IMG/VR virus record: IMGVR_UViG_3300047357_000359
Location: 1 to 64,000 of that record
Length of the DNA stretch: 64,000 bases
Source of the DNA: a virus
Reading direction: 5' to 3' (one strand)
This document shows, in pieces, positions 13,822 through 21,736 of the stretch; positions within the stretch are counted from its first letter, which is position 1, and every line of letters begins with the position of its first letter. The position numbers and the translations under genes are program-made. Below the pieces are notes generated by a model. That model had not been told where the DNA came from and ran no database searches. It was given only the letters and a program-made list of their open reading frames with translations.

Positions 13822-15924
13822 CTATTGTTGTGTTTCGTATTGTTGCATGATCATCTCGTCCATGATTTTATCTTGCGCCATATCATACAGTATGCCTGCT
13901 GGGTCTAATAGCTGTGGCATGTCCGCATAAATCTGTTCGCTTGTATACCAATCTAATGGTAAAGCGTTTTGTTTGTCTAAGTATGCCTTAAAGTTTTCTT
14001 GATCTGTTAAACTAGACATTAGTGCTATCTTAGTAGCTTCGTTTATAGCACTATAAGTATCTGCCATTGCGGCTAAGATTCTAGTTGCAATCTTTTGTTT
14101 AGCCTTATCTACTGCCTCTTTGATGCGTTTTGCTTTTTGTTCTTTAGACTCAGTTCGTTTGGAAGCATTTCCTTTTTTAGCATCTCCGGATTTTCCTTTA
14201 TCGTCGGCTTTGGATTCGGTTTTTGCTTCTTTGGTATCTCCTCCAGCATCAGACTCTCCACTATCTGACCCTTCACTTTCCTCTCCACTTTTATCCACTG
14301 ACTGTTCCACATCACTACTGGACTCTTGGTCGGTCTCAGTTGTGTTCTCATCCGTCTCGGTTTCGGTTGATTCGCTTCCCTCACTTGTTTCCTCAGTTGA
14401 TGTTTCCGTTTCTGCCGTAGTAGACTCTTCGCTACTTGCTTCACTTGTATTTACTTCTACTTCAGTAGTAGGTTCAGTTGTTTCTGTTGTAGTTGTTTCT
14501 ACTTCAGCTGGTGCTGTCTCTACTTCTGCTACTGTAGTCTCTGGCATGTCTAATTCTGGTAGTTCTATTTCAGCTATAGCATCTGCAACAGCAACGTCAA
14601 CTTGAGCACCAACATCTGCTTCAATTGATTCTACACTAGGCATATCAACAGTTGTACTGCCAGAGTCAAAGCTATCAAGACTTGCTACTAGTGTTACTTC
14701 TGCTATTTGTTCTACTTGTACAACACCTGTTTCTAAGTTTGTTGAACTCATTTCTACAGTTGCTACATTGGCTGTTTCGTCTACTTCAACTGTAAATTCT
14801 AATTCAACGCCACCGCCATTACTGTCTACTATTTCTATTTCAAATGACTCTACTTCTGCGTAGTTAATAGGTTCAATAACAGTATCAGCTACAGGATCGC
14901 CTATGTAAACACTTGTGAGTATTGACTCTTCTGAATTAAAAACTGTTTCTTGATTGCTTAAAATTATGTTTGTGATTGTTTCAGTGACTGACGTAATAGC
15001 ATCATACGTTAATTTTATATAAGGATCAGAGAATATTGGTCCAAACATCTGTTGATGGTATCCTGCGTCAACTCCCCATAGATTCATCTTAGCCCAAACT
15101 GATTCGTATTGGTTCTGTGGTATTGTATAGTTATAAGCGTAGGTTTGTGTTCCTGAATAAGTTAAAGTTTCGCGGTGGGTTAATGAAGCAACTCGAGTTC
15201 CGCCTTGTCCGCCAGGTGCTCCTGAGAACATGTAAATAGATACTTTAATTAGATCTTTACAGTCTCCACTAGTACTAGAACAAACCGGCACAGTTGCGTT
15301 TGATTTGTGTGACTCAACAGTAACACCATAATTTACATCAAAGCCTGCTTGTATCTCAGCTTCTGTCAACAGTTGGGTTATCTCAACATACTCAGAGCCA
15401 ACTTGTCCACCACCTAGTGAATTAGATCCATTAGGTTGCCAATTGATATCAGAGCTGGCATTTGAATTTGGAACATTTGCTTGTGGACCCATGCAGGCTT
15501 CACCTGTTTGTAATGTTCCACTATAGCTACAAGTACCACTGCCAACACTAACAGTACCTTGTGTACTCCAACCATTACTTGTGTCGATGGCTCCTAATTG
15601 ATTAGCTGTGGTTGTTTCTACAGCAGTTGTAGTTGTAACTGTTTGTTGTTCTGATGTTGATATTTGTTCTATTACAGTTTCAGTGAATAGTGTAGTTGTA
15701 GTTGTTTCTTCGAAGCCACCATTTAGACCAACTTCAGTGCCTGTAACAACAGATGTTACATCAACAGATGTTACAGTACCACCATTAGGTCCTGTGTCAC
15801 CTACATTATACTGTTGGTCGTATGCTAAACTAGAGTAAGAATAACAACATAGCAAGACTACCAAGGCCCACGCCCCAAGTCGTTGCTTTGTTCTTCCATT
15901 CTTTTTCGTATGCTTCAAGATCAT
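13822..15924 (-). CDS. Large exported Thr/Glu-rich protein, 700 aa
   Basis: The N-terminus has a basic stretch and a hydrophobic core (LGAWALVVLLCCYSYSSLAY), a signal peptide. A Thr-rich beta region follows (GFEETTTTTLFTETVIEQIS), with cysteines in short pairs, then Val/Glu-rich repeats, a long acidic Ser/Thr/Glu low-complexity region (about 440-560), a Lys-rich segment and a helical C-terminus. It overlaps the upstream exported gene by 95 bases. Possibly a surface adhesin or virion fibre; exact role unknown. Confidence 0.75.
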   Translation of the reverse strand: MILKHTKKNGRTKQRLGAWALVVLLCCYSYSSLAYDQQYNVGDTGPNGGTVTSVDVTSVVTGTEVGLNGGFEETTTTTLFTETVIEQISTSEQQTVTTTTAVETTTANQLGAIDTSNGWSTQGTVSVGSGTCSYSGTLQTGEACMGPQANVPNSNASSDINWQPNGSNSLGGGQVGSEYVEITQLLTEAEIQAGFDVNYGVTVESHKSNATVPVCSSTSGDCKDLIKVSIYMFSGAPGGQGGTRVASLTHRETLTYSGTQTYAYNYTIPQNQYESVWAKMNLWGVDAGYHQQMFGPIFSDPYIKLTYDAITSVTETITNIILSNQETVFNSEESILTSVYIGDPVADTVIEPINYAEVESFEIEIVDSNGGGVELEFTVEVDETANVATVEMSSTNLETGVVQVEQIAEVTLVASLDSFDSGSTTVDMPSVESIEADVGAQVDVAVADAIAEIELPELDMPETTVAEVETAPAEVETTTTETTEPTTEVEVNTSEASSEESTTAETETSTEETSEGSESTETETDENTTETDQESSSDVEQSVDKSGEESEGSDSGESDAGGDTKEAKTESKADDKGKSGDAKKGNASKRTESKEQKAKRIKEAVDKAKQKIATRILAAMADTYSAINEATKIALMSSLTDQENFKAYLDKQNALPLDWYTSEQIYADMPQLLDPAGILYDMAQDKIMDEMIMQQYETQQ

Positions 15925-16390
15925 TTTCCTTTAACCATTTCTCGTAATCGGGACGTTTCTCTGGATTCTCAGCCCATGCTTTCGCGGCTTCAATACCAAT
16001 CTTCCCTTTGTACGGGCAAGGTGTTCCTGCCATCTCCATAGCGTTAAAGACTCTTGCATCTTGACATAATAAACTTACTGCCGCGACCTTCATACCCATA
16101 CCATAAAGTGATCTAGATAGTTTTAGTCTTTCACAGTTTAAATCTCTGATTGTAGTACCACCGGCAATACCAAACACCTGTGTTTGTACTGCGGCACTAG
16201 TTCCTGTAGAACATACGTCTTGATTATTAATCATCACGTTAGGAGCACTTGCTGTAGGCGGTGTTTTATCAACTGTAGTTGTACCAGTAACTGTTGATGT
16301 TACTGTATTAGTCTCAGCACTAACTGTCGTAGCTAGTGAAACAAACAAGCCAATCATCATGGCAGTTGTCAGTGTTACAATCTTATTCAT
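15830..16390 (-). CDS. Exported protein with C-terminal membrane anchor, 186 aa
   Basis: Signal peptide MNKIVTLTTAMMIGLFVSLA with a VSA-E cleavage site. The middle has four cysteines (QDVCSTG, LNCERL, LLCQDA, TPCPYKG). The C-terminus WGVGLGSLAMLLFLL is a membrane anchor. First gene of the leftward late group and overlaps the 700-aa gene, so the two products probably work together at the envelope or on the virion. Confidence 0.75.
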   Translation of the reverse strand: MNKIVTLTTAMMIGLFVSLATTVSAETNTVTSTVTGTTTVDKTPPTASAPNVMINNQDVCSTGTSAAVQTQVFGIAGGTTIRDLNCERLKLSRSLYGMGMKVAAVSLLCQDARVFNAMEMAGTPCPYKGKIGIEAAKAWAENPEKRPDYEKWLKENDLEAYEKEWKNKATTWGVGLGSLAMLLFLL

Positions 16391-16423
16391 AAATTTAAAA
16401 ACCCTATATTAGTAGCCCATACA

Positions 16424-16430
16424 TATTTAT
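16424..16430 (-). promoter_or_regulatory. T4-type late promoter, leftward
   Basis: Minus strand GATAAATATG, 34 nt upstream of the exported gene at 16390. This places the three leftward envelope genes in the late class. Confidence 0.65.
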
Positions 16431-16437
16431 CATTTAG

Positions 16438-16455
16438 GTGTAAATATATTTACAC
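16438..16455. promoter_or_regulatory. Perfect 18-bp palindrome, putative operator
   Basis: GTGTAAATATATTTACAC is a perfect palindrome and occurs again, unchanged, at 25822-25839. Here it lies between divergent late promoters (16424 leftward, 16487 rightward), flanked by an outer inverted repeat AAACCCTA/TAGGGTTT. Likely a dimeric regulator site; the Fis-like protein at 16519 is one candidate, though this is inference. Confidence 0.7.
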
Positions 16456-16486
16456 TTCAGCATTAAACACTAGGGTTTATCCAAGA

Positions 16487-16493
16487 ATAAATA
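16487..16493 (+). promoter_or_regulatory. T4-type late promoter
   Basis: GAATAAATACAC, 26 nt before the Fis-like gene. Confidence 0.7.
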
Positions 16494-16518
16494 CACTTAC
16501 AGCCAGAGGATTAGTGAT

Positions 16519-16785
16519 ATGGAACAAACTTATAAGGAAATTAAACAATATACACCACAACAAGAACAAGATATGCTTTGGAGTATGTTTGATGATCTTT
16601 GGCCGGAACATGAGATTGAAGTAGAGCGAACTCTATCAGCAGAATTAGCAGATGTAGAACGTAAAGCAATAGTGTTAGCCTTAGAAACTAACTGCGGAAA
16701 TCAATCAAAAGCGGCAAGACAATTAGGAATGGGACGTACTTTATTAATACATAAGATTAAAAAATACGAATTAAATTCTATCTAA
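16519..16785 (+). CDS. Fis-type helix-turn-helix protein, 88 aa
   Basis: The C-terminal 45 residues form a Fis/NtrC-type HTH: ERKAIVLALETNCGNQSKAA, then RQLGMGRTLLIHKIKKY. The N-terminal part is acidic and specific to this protein. Fis-type proteins bend DNA and regulate transcription or recombination. It sits next to the 18-bp palindrome and may bind it. Late expression suggests a role in late regulation or packaging rather than takeover. Confidence 0.8.
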   Translation: MEQTYKEIKQYTPQQEQDMLWSMFDDLWPEHEIEVERTLSAELADVERKAIVLALETNCGNQSKAARQLGMGRTLLIHKIKKYELNSI

Positions 16786-16867
16786 ATTGAACCCCAACCG
16801 GGTTTACAAAACTAAATAATTGTGTTACATTAGTGACACTACACACATACACACAAAGGAGAACATA

Positions 16868-17167
16868 ATGAGCGTAGATACAAAATACGGTGAAGCCATC
16901 TTTAAACAGACCCAAGAGGTTGCAGAAATGTTTAAATCGGCAATGCCAAAAATTACAACAAACAAGAACGGTTACGAAATTCGAGCTGAAGTATTAAAAC
17001 TTGCTAGTGTTTCAGTCTGGAAGGACTATTATGCTAAGTGGGACGGATATACTTTTTCTAAGGAAGGTGACACAGTTAAAGTTCAAATTGATGCACCTGT
17101 AGTACCTGGTACTGAAGAAGTCTTAGAAGCGGCTGAGAAGTTCTATGCTTTCATAAATCAAAAGTGA
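16868..17167 (+). CDS. Hypothetical protein, 99 aa
   Basis: Start at the ATG at 16868 (MSVDTKYGEAIFKQTQEVAE) after AAAGGAGAACATA; the frame opens 16 codons earlier without a site. Helical N-terminal half, then a WDGYTFSKEGDTVKVQIDAP beta segment. Soluble. From memory, similar proteins occur in T4-like marine phages. Function unknown. Confidence 0.75.
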   Translation: MSVDTKYGEAIFKQTQEVAEMFKSAMPKITTNKNGYEIRAEVLKLASVSVWKDYYAKWDGYTFSKEGDTVKVQIDAPVVPGTEEVLEAAEKFYAFINQK

Positions 17168-17248
17168 AAGTAGTATAAGCCGAATTATAAGTAGGATATA
17201 CAAAATGGTAGTGCATAGCACGGTACAAAACATATAGAGAGTAGCGAG

Positions 17249-17310
17249 GTCCTGTTAACACAAACGCATAGAGATTCATTGTTTACATGTCAACATGCAG
17301 TTAACAGGAC
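17249..17310 (+). repeat. Long-range inverted repeat before the methyltransferase
   Basis: GTCCTGTTAAC (17249-17259) is exactly complementary to GTTAACAGGAC (17300-17310), 11 bp with a 40-nt loop. It covers the first possible start codon (17295) of the methyltransferase. In RNA it would hide that start; in DNA it could be a binding site. Confidence 0.55.
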
Positions 17311-18122
17311 TAAACCCTATTATGAATGAATTAACACAAAAAGAATTAGATGAAGTATTTGCAAGGCTTGGCGCACAAGCTGAAGATAATATACGAGAAT
17401 CTAAAGTTAAGCCAATGAACCCTGTGCTTAACTTATCACACCCAGACTTCTTTGAACAGTATGTAAAGAACATAGACTGGAAGCCCTTACAGAATCACGG
17501 CCTAGAACAATTACACAATAAATTTAATTTAGAAACTATTGATCAAGACTGGCCAGGACAAATCAATGCGTACTTGGATTTGTTAACAGACATTAATTTA
17601 GATGGAGCCAAGATACTTGATGTTGGTTGTGGATGGGGTCGCGGAATTGATGTCCTTAGAAGATATTATAACATAAAGGTTCACGGCATAGACAATAACA
17701 AAGAGTTTATAGAGTATGCTAGAACTAATTACCCTAACAACATTTACTTTACTAGTGGTAATACAGAGTTGAAAGACTATAACGTGCTATTGTTTTTAGA
17801 TAGTATGCATGTGATGTTTGAGCAAAAACTGTTTCATAGTGTTGCTCCGGATACACTATTAGTTGTATCAGACTTCTTTACAACAGACACATACGAGCAA
17901 TTTAAGAACATGATTGAGATTGAAAAGTTTACTTGTTTGCTCGAAAAAGACCAAACAGAAGAAGTAATGAAAGCTATGACTAGAGACATAGACACACTTA
18001 AAACAAGGTTTAATAGCATAGAGCCACATATCGTTAATACATTTAAGCATATACAACTCAACCAATTACACCAGTTTGAGATAGGTCATACCAAACAATA
18101 CAAGTTCGTTATCCAGACTTAG
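17295..18122 (+). CDS. SAM-dependent methyltransferase (class I)
   Basis: The SAM site is clear: AKILDVGCGWGRGIDVLRRY (motif I, GxGxG-like, near residue 100), then VHGIDNNKEFIEYAR (acidic ribose-binding region) and a later YNVLLFLDSMHVMF. 275 aa from the first ATG; the ATG at 17322 (MNELTQKELDEV) is a likely alternative, since the first start lies in the inverted repeat. Substrate unknown: it could be nucleic acid, lipid or small molecule. It lies directly before the ALA synthase. Confidence 0.8.
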   Translation: MQLTGLNPIMNELTQKELDEVFARLGAQAEDNIRESKVKPMNPVLNLSHPDFFEQYVKNIDWKPLQNHGLEQLHNKFNLETIDQDWPGQINAYLDLLTDINLDGAKILDVGCGWGRGIDVLRRYYNIKVHGIDNNKEFIEYARTNYPNNIYFTSGNTELKDYNVLLFLDSMHVMFEQKLFHSVAPDTLLVVSDFFTTDTYEQFKNMIEIEKFTCLLEKDQTEEVMKAMTRDIDTLKTRFNSIEPHIVNTFKHIQLNQLHQFEIGHTKQYKFVIQT

Positions 18123-18136
18123 TATAAAATACGCAC

Positions 18137-18143
18137 ATAAATA
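18137..18143 (+). promoter_or_regulatory. T4-type late promoter close to the ALA synthase start
   Basis: ACATAAATAGC. The core ends 8 nt before the ATG at 18152, and there is no ribosome-binding site, so a message from here would be nearly leaderless. Confidence 0.65.
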
Positions 18144-18151
18144 GCTGTGCA

Positions 18152-19330
18152 ATGATTGACAAAACCCCATTTGAAAACACAGTTGATGATTTGAAAAAGT
18201 CAGGTAACTATCGAGTCTTTAACGACATCTTACGTGAAAGAGGAGAGTTTCCTAATGCCATCTGGTATGGGAAGTATGCTATAAAAAATATAGTAAACTG
18301 GTGTTCAAATGATTACCTAGGAATGGGTCAGCATAAGGTGGTTCTAGACGCAATGCATACTGCACTTGATCAAACAGGAGCAGGATCAGGCGGGACTAGA
18401 AATATTGCGGGTACAAGTCATTATCACGTTGCCCTAGAGAACGAACTCGCCCAACTGCATAGCAAAGGAGCGGCTTTACTCTATACATCAGCATATGTAG
18501 CAAATGAATGGACTCTAATTGCGTTAAAACGTATCATTCCCGACATTGTTTTTATTAGTGATAGCAAGAATCACGCTTCCCTCATTCAAGGAATACGAAA
18601 CAGTGGTGCAGAAAAGAAAATATTTAGGCACAATGATCTTGAGCATTTAGAAGAACTACTGCGAGACGTCAAAGGCACACCTTGTATTGTCTTTGAGTCC
18701 GTGTATAGCATGGATGGATACGTCAGTGACATACCAGGCATTGTTGCTCTTGCTGAGAAGTACGGTGCTATTACATATCTCGATGAAGTCCACGCCGTTG
18801 GCCTGTATGGTGAAACAGGTGCAGGATATTCTGCAGAGCAAGGATCACAGGACAAAATCGATATACTGAATGGCACCTTAGGGAAAGCCTACGGAGTGCA
18901 GGGAGGATACATTGCAAGTGATAGTATTATCATTGATGCTATTCGCTCTGTTGCTTCGGGGTTTATTTTTACTACTTCAATGAGTCCTGTTATTTGTGCA
19001 GGAGCATTAGCTAGTGTAAAATATTTGAGAGACCATAACGAACTACGAGAACAACACCAGGAACGAGCCAAAAGACTTAAGAAACTTCTTACCAACAGGG
19101 ACATCCCTATCTTCGAAAATGTGACCCACATCGTTCCTATTAAGATCGGAGATGCTAAGAAGTGTAAAGCTATAAGTGACGAACTTATAAATGAGTATGG
19201 AATTTACTGTCAAGCAATCAACTATCCAACAGTTGAAGTAGGTACGGAGCGCCTACGACTTGCGCCGACACCTTTCCATTCGAATGCAATGATGCATCAA
19301 TTAATTGAAGCTCTACAGAAAGTACTATAA
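18152..19330 (+). CDS. hemA: 5-aminolevulinate synthase (ALAS, C4 route)
   Basis: Condenses succinyl-CoA and glycine to 5-aminolevulinate, the first step of tetrapyrrole synthesis in alphaproteobacteria. 392 aa, full-length. PLP-dependent family hallmarks: WCSNDYLGMGQH, GAGSGGTRNIAGTSHYH, FESVYSMDGY, YLDEVHAVGLYG, and the Schiff-base Lys (K245) in NGTLGKAYGVQGGY. These match ALAS rather than KBL or BioF (GTRNI and the HAVGLYG context). Codon use is more GC-rich than its neighbours, suggesting recent transfer from a host. Followed closely by a DUF454 gene; a late promoter sits just upstream. Confidence 0.92.
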   Translation: MIDKTPFENTVDDLKKSGNYRVFNDILRERGEFPNAIWYGKYAIKNIVNWCSNDYLGMGQHKVVLDAMHTALDQTGAGSGGTRNIAGTSHYHVALENELAQLHSKGAALLYTSAYVANEWTLIALKRIIPDIVFISDSKNHASLIQGIRNSGAEKKIFRHNDLEHLEELLRDVKGTPCIVFESVYSMDGYVSDIPGIVALAEKYGAITYLDEVHAVGLYGETGAGYSAEQGSQDKIDILNGTLGKAYGVQGGYIASDSIIIDAIRSVASGFIFTTSMSPVICAGALASVKYLRDHNELREQHQERAKRLKKLLTNRDIPIFENVTHIVPIKIGDAKKCKAISDELINEYGIYCQAINYPTVEVGTERLRLAPTPFHSNAMMHQLIEALQKVL

Positions 19331-19332
19331 CA

Positions 19333-19761
19333 ATGATGAAAAACTTTAATATAAAGAAAGCGTTTTGGTTTACGCTAGGATGTCTACTATTAGGTGTAGC
19401 GTTTGTAGGAATCTACCTACCAGGCTTACCTTGGAGTACACCCGCAGTTGGTGCCGCATATTGTTTTGCGAAGTCAAGTGATAGAATGCACAACTGGATT
19501 ATGAACCATAAACTATTTGGTCCGTTTCTACGTGGCTGGAGCGAGAAGAGAGTATTTCCAACTAAAGGAAAATATTTAATGATCGTAACAATGTGTTCAA
19601 GTTTAGTTATTATGTGGTTTACTACAGGTAACTTAAAAGCAATAGCATGGACTGGCGGCTTCATGGTCCTTGTTGCTATTTGGGCGTGGAGATATCCAGG
19701 TTCACATAAAGAACATGCTCTTAGAAAAGCAGAAGGCCGAAAGATAGCATGGCTGAAGTAG
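19333..19761 (+). CDS. DUF454 (YbaN-like) inner-membrane protein
   Basis: Family pattern: FWFTLGCLLLGVAFVGIYLP (first membrane segment with LPGLP), then AAYCFAKSSDRMHNWIMNH, FGPFLRGW and two further membrane segments. 142 aa, full-length. The function of YbaN-type proteins is not settled. It starts 2 nt after the ALA synthase stop, so the two are likely one operon, and I infer a shared role near heme or the membrane. Confidence 0.82.
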   Translation: MMKNFNIKKAFWFTLGCLLLGVAFVGIYLPGLPWSTPAVGAAYCFAKSSDRMHNWIMNHKLFGPFLRGWSEKRVFPTKGKYLMIVTMCSSLVIMWFTTGNLKAIAWTGGFMVLVAIWAWRYPGSHKEHALRKAEGRKIAWLK

Positions 19762-19931
19762 ACTTTAATCAAATGAACGGCTTGGAGGTATTAGTGTATC
19801 TCCTTGCCAACGAACCAGCACTATGGGGAATAATTGGACTTGGTGTTATTGCATTTATAGGTAGTATGATATTTGATAAATGGAATGACAGAGAGCAAGT
19901 AAATCAAGATAACTACCCACATATGCATTAA
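19749..19931 (+). CDS. Small membrane protein, 60 aa
   Basis: MAEVDFNQMNGLEVLVYLLA start, then a transmembrane segment WGIIGLGVIAFIGSMIFD and a polar tail ending HMH. Its start overlaps the DUF454 gene by 13 bases. Function unknown. Confidence 0.65.
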   Translation: MAEVDFNQMNGLEVLVYLLANEPALWGIIGLGVIAFIGSMIFDKWNDREQVNQDNYPHMH

Positions 19932-20056
19932 TAGTTGGTAACCCACCTAGCTTTAACATACCTTAGACCATTTATGCTAGTTTAACTTATAAACTTCCTT
20001 CTTTAAATAATTGACTGAGTCGACGTTGACTTAGTATTTTAGAAAGGAGATCTTAT

Positions 20057-20290
20057 ATGGAAATCTTAAATAAAGTAAAAACTTGGGCAAGTGCCATTAC
20101 TGAGGTAGGTGTATCACTTATCGCTTTAGGTATCGTGCTTGAAGTTTTATTCAACGGGCAGAACATTCCGTTCTGGCCAAACATCAGCGTAGTAGACAAC
20201 ATCACTGGAATGATAACAGCGTTATCTGCACAGGGCTTAGTTGGTCTAGTTGCTGTATGGGTGTTATATTCAATTTACAATCGCAAGTAA
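20057..20290 (+). CDS. Two-segment membrane protein, 77 aa
   Basis: MEILNKVKTWASAITEVGVS start; hydrophobic segments at about 17-36 (GVSLIALGIVLEVLFN) and 53-74 (LSAQGLVGLVAVWVLYSIYN). AGAAAGGAGATCTTAT precedes the ATG. Size and topology would fit a small holin, but there is no sequence proof. Upstream lies an interrupted inverted repeat ACTGAGTC/GACTTAGT. Followed by a terminator. Confidence 0.7.
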   Translation: MEILNKVKTWASAITEVGVSLIALGIVLEVLFNGQNIPFWPNISVVDNITGMITALSAQGLVGLVAVWVLYSIYNRK

Positions 20291-20314
20291 GAAAGCATAA
20301 CACTTTTAAGTTAT

Positions 20315-20350
20315 GGCAGAGCCGTCTTGGCGGACAGCTCTGTCATTTTT
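20315..20350 (+). terminator. Rho-independent terminator
   Basis: GGCAGAGC / GCTCTGTC stem (8 bp, one G-T pair) followed by ATTTTT, after the 77-aa membrane gene. Confidence 0.8.
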
Positions 20351-20400
20351 AATTTATCTTCCTGATACCCAGTCTTGTTCGTCTTCAGTGTAAGGCCACA

Positions 20401-20505
20401 TTAGTGAAAATACCCTCCCCAGAACAATCCGTTAACAAGCATTACGCCTACTAGGATTGACATCATAATACTAAATGGAATTAGTGCAGATATAACATTA
20501 CGCAT
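20401..20505 (-). CDS. Tiny membrane protein, 34 aa
   Basis: MRNVISALIPFSIMMSILVG plus VMLVNGLFWGGYFH: nearly all transmembrane. Overlaps the end of the first DUF1127 gene by 8 bases and is last in the leftward operon. Function unknown. Confidence 0.6.
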   Translation of the reverse strand: MRNVISALIPFSIMMSILVGVMLVNGLFWGGYFH

Positions 20506-20740
20506 GAGCTTTACCTTTCCAAGTTGCTACAGGTTTCCCTCGCATATAATGGTCGCCAGCTTCATATTTGTCCTTGGCTTCCATATCACGAATTGGTTCA
20601 TCAGCAATATAATCTATATCACCACGTTTGATTCCTATATCTCTCAAGTCATGATCAGTTAGGCTATGTAATACTGCTCTAGTATTTCTAGCACGAGTGT
20701 GGGCTTTTGAAATTTTAAATAATCTAGCGAAGAATGACAT
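20498..20740 (-). CDS. DUF1127-domain protein, 80 aa
   Basis: The DUF1127 signature RAVLHSLTDHDLRDIGIKRG, then DIDYIA, lies at residues 20-48, after a basic N-terminus. DUF1127 (YjiS-like) proteins are abundant in alphaproteobacteria and have been linked to regulation and RNA turnover. A second, related copy lies three genes upstream (20946). Likely captured from a host. Confidence 0.85.
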   Translation of the reverse strand: MSFFARLFKISKAHTRARNTRAVLHSLTDHDLRDIGIKRGDIDYIADEPIRDMEAKDKYEAGDHYMRGKPVATWKGKAHA

Positions 20741-20946
20741 TACTTAATCCTCCCTTGATCAACCATTAAGTTACGTGCTTGTTCGTGATAGCCTTGACGT
20801 GATAGTTCAGCGGCCGCTCTAGCTCTGCCTGCTGATTCACCAAACGCAATCAGTCCAATCCACATACCTAATAGTACGTTTCTAATTACTACACACGTTT
20901 TGCATGTAAAGTCCCAAGTTGTTTCTCTTAATTCTATAGCAGTCAT
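20740..20946 (-). CDS. Small host-like protein, 68 aa
   Basis: From the ATG at 20946 (MTAIELRETTWDFTCKTC); a start 3 codons earlier is possible. A partly hydrophobic helix (VVIRNVLLGMWIGLIAFG) is followed by GRARAAAELSRQGYHEQA, then RNLMVD, a pattern I associate with small alphaproteobacterial proteins. Overlaps or abuts the DUF1127 genes on both sides. Function unknown. Confidence 0.7.
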   Translation of the reverse strand: MTAIELRETTWDFTCKTCVVIRNVLLGMWIGLIAFGESAGRARAAAELSRQGYHEQARNLMVDQGRIK

Positions 20947-21209
20947 TATACCCATCCTCTTAAATTTTTGTTAGTTGTAGCGTTGCTCATTCTTTTATCA
21001 TGAAAATTGCCTAAAGCAATTGATGTAATATCAGAACGTCCAATGCCTAAATCACGTAGTTCGTGATCTGTTAGTTGGGATAATTCCTTGTGTGTTCTAC
21101 GAATCGCGGCTTTGTTAGCTCTGTTTCGTTTCCATTCCTTTACTAAATCCATCAAGCCAGCTATAGCGTCTTGAATCACAGTTGATACTGTCATAATTGC
21201 TTGTGTCAT
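20946..21209 (-). CDS. DUF1127-domain protein, 87 aa
   Basis: A second DUF1127 signature, THKELSQLTDHELRDLGIGR, then SDITSIA, follows a basic helix (KEWKRNRANKAAIRR). The N-terminus MTQAIMTVSTVIQDAIAGL is helical. It is a paralogue of the 20498 gene and in the same operon. The Leu-rich helix-turn pattern is typical of the family. Probable regulator; target unknown. Confidence 0.85.
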   Translation of the reverse strand: MTQAIMTVSTVIQDAIAGLMDLVKEWKRNRANKAAIRRTHKELSQLTDHELRDLGIGRSDITSIALGNFHDKRMSNATTNKNLRGWV

Positions 21210-21388
21210 TAGTTATGTACTCCCATCTTAGGACCTTTGCCCTGGTGGGTTAACATATAGTGAAAGGCATATTGCCAATCTTTTCCGTACTCTGTTTTGG
21301 CGTAAGTGAGCATCTCTTTTTCGAAAGCCTTGGACGGGCTTGGGTTTCCAAGTAAACTCACAAGGCCGTTGAATAGCATAGTAGCCAT
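21209..21388 (-). CDS. Small protein heading the DUF1127 operon, 59 aa
   Basis: The ATG at 21388 (MATMLFNGLVSLLGNPSPSK) follows ATAAGGAGAAGTAAA, so the 40 extra codons upstream are leader, not protein. A short hydrophobic N-terminus, then a Tyr-rich polar region (AKTEYGKDWQYAFHYML). Unknown function. Confidence 0.7.
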   Translation of the reverse strand: MATMLFNGLVSLLGNPSPSKAFEKEMLTYAKTEYGKDWQYAFHYMLTHQGKGPKMGVHN

Positions 21389-21571
21389 TTTACTTCTCCT
21401 TATATAAGTTTTGTGGATGCTTGAGGAAAGCAATACCCCGGAACTTCCCCGGCGGTGCGTGAACCTTTGGTCCCCGTCAATCACTTGTAACGGATGGATA
21501 ATCCGCATTGTCTATCCAATGTGTCTGTGTGTGGAAGCTTCAAAATCATTGCAACTTTTCTACTTCACCTG
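21389..21571 (-). promoter_or_regulatory. Long structured leader of the DUF1127 operon
   Basis: About 180 nt of leader between the late promoter (21572-21578) and the first start. On the minus strand it contains a GCGGAT/ATCCGT hairpin and a CCGG-GGAAGTT-CCGG hairpin in a stretch much richer in G and C than its surroundings. No known riboswitch class was recognised. It may be a new cis-regulator, or part of it may be an independent RNA. Confidence 0.5.
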
Positions 21572-21578
21572 TATTTAT
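21572..21578 (-). promoter_or_regulatory. T4-type late promoter, leftward
   Basis: Minus strand TTAATAAATACAGG within the palindrome GTATTTAATAAATAC; drives the DUF1127 operon. Confidence 0.65.
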
Positions 21579-21736
21579 TAAATACGCACAAAAGTCGGGC
21601 CTTAAAAGAGTGTGATTTCCATGTTTTTTTTGTAAAGGCTGTTATGCTCTTAGTGCATGGATAAGTTGTTGCTAATATTAGCATGTTCTTATAAGAACCG
21701 TGTTTTTGCTTTGGTAGTATAAGTATTAATATGCAC

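Noticed and set aside
14120-14605. 161-codon rightward frame, very Ser-rich
   Set aside because: It is a reverse-frame shadow of the acidic repeat region of the 700-aa exported gene.
21389-21508. N-terminal extension of the first DUF1127-operon gene
   Set aside because: The ATG at 21388 has an ideal ribosome site; the extension lies in structured leader RNA.
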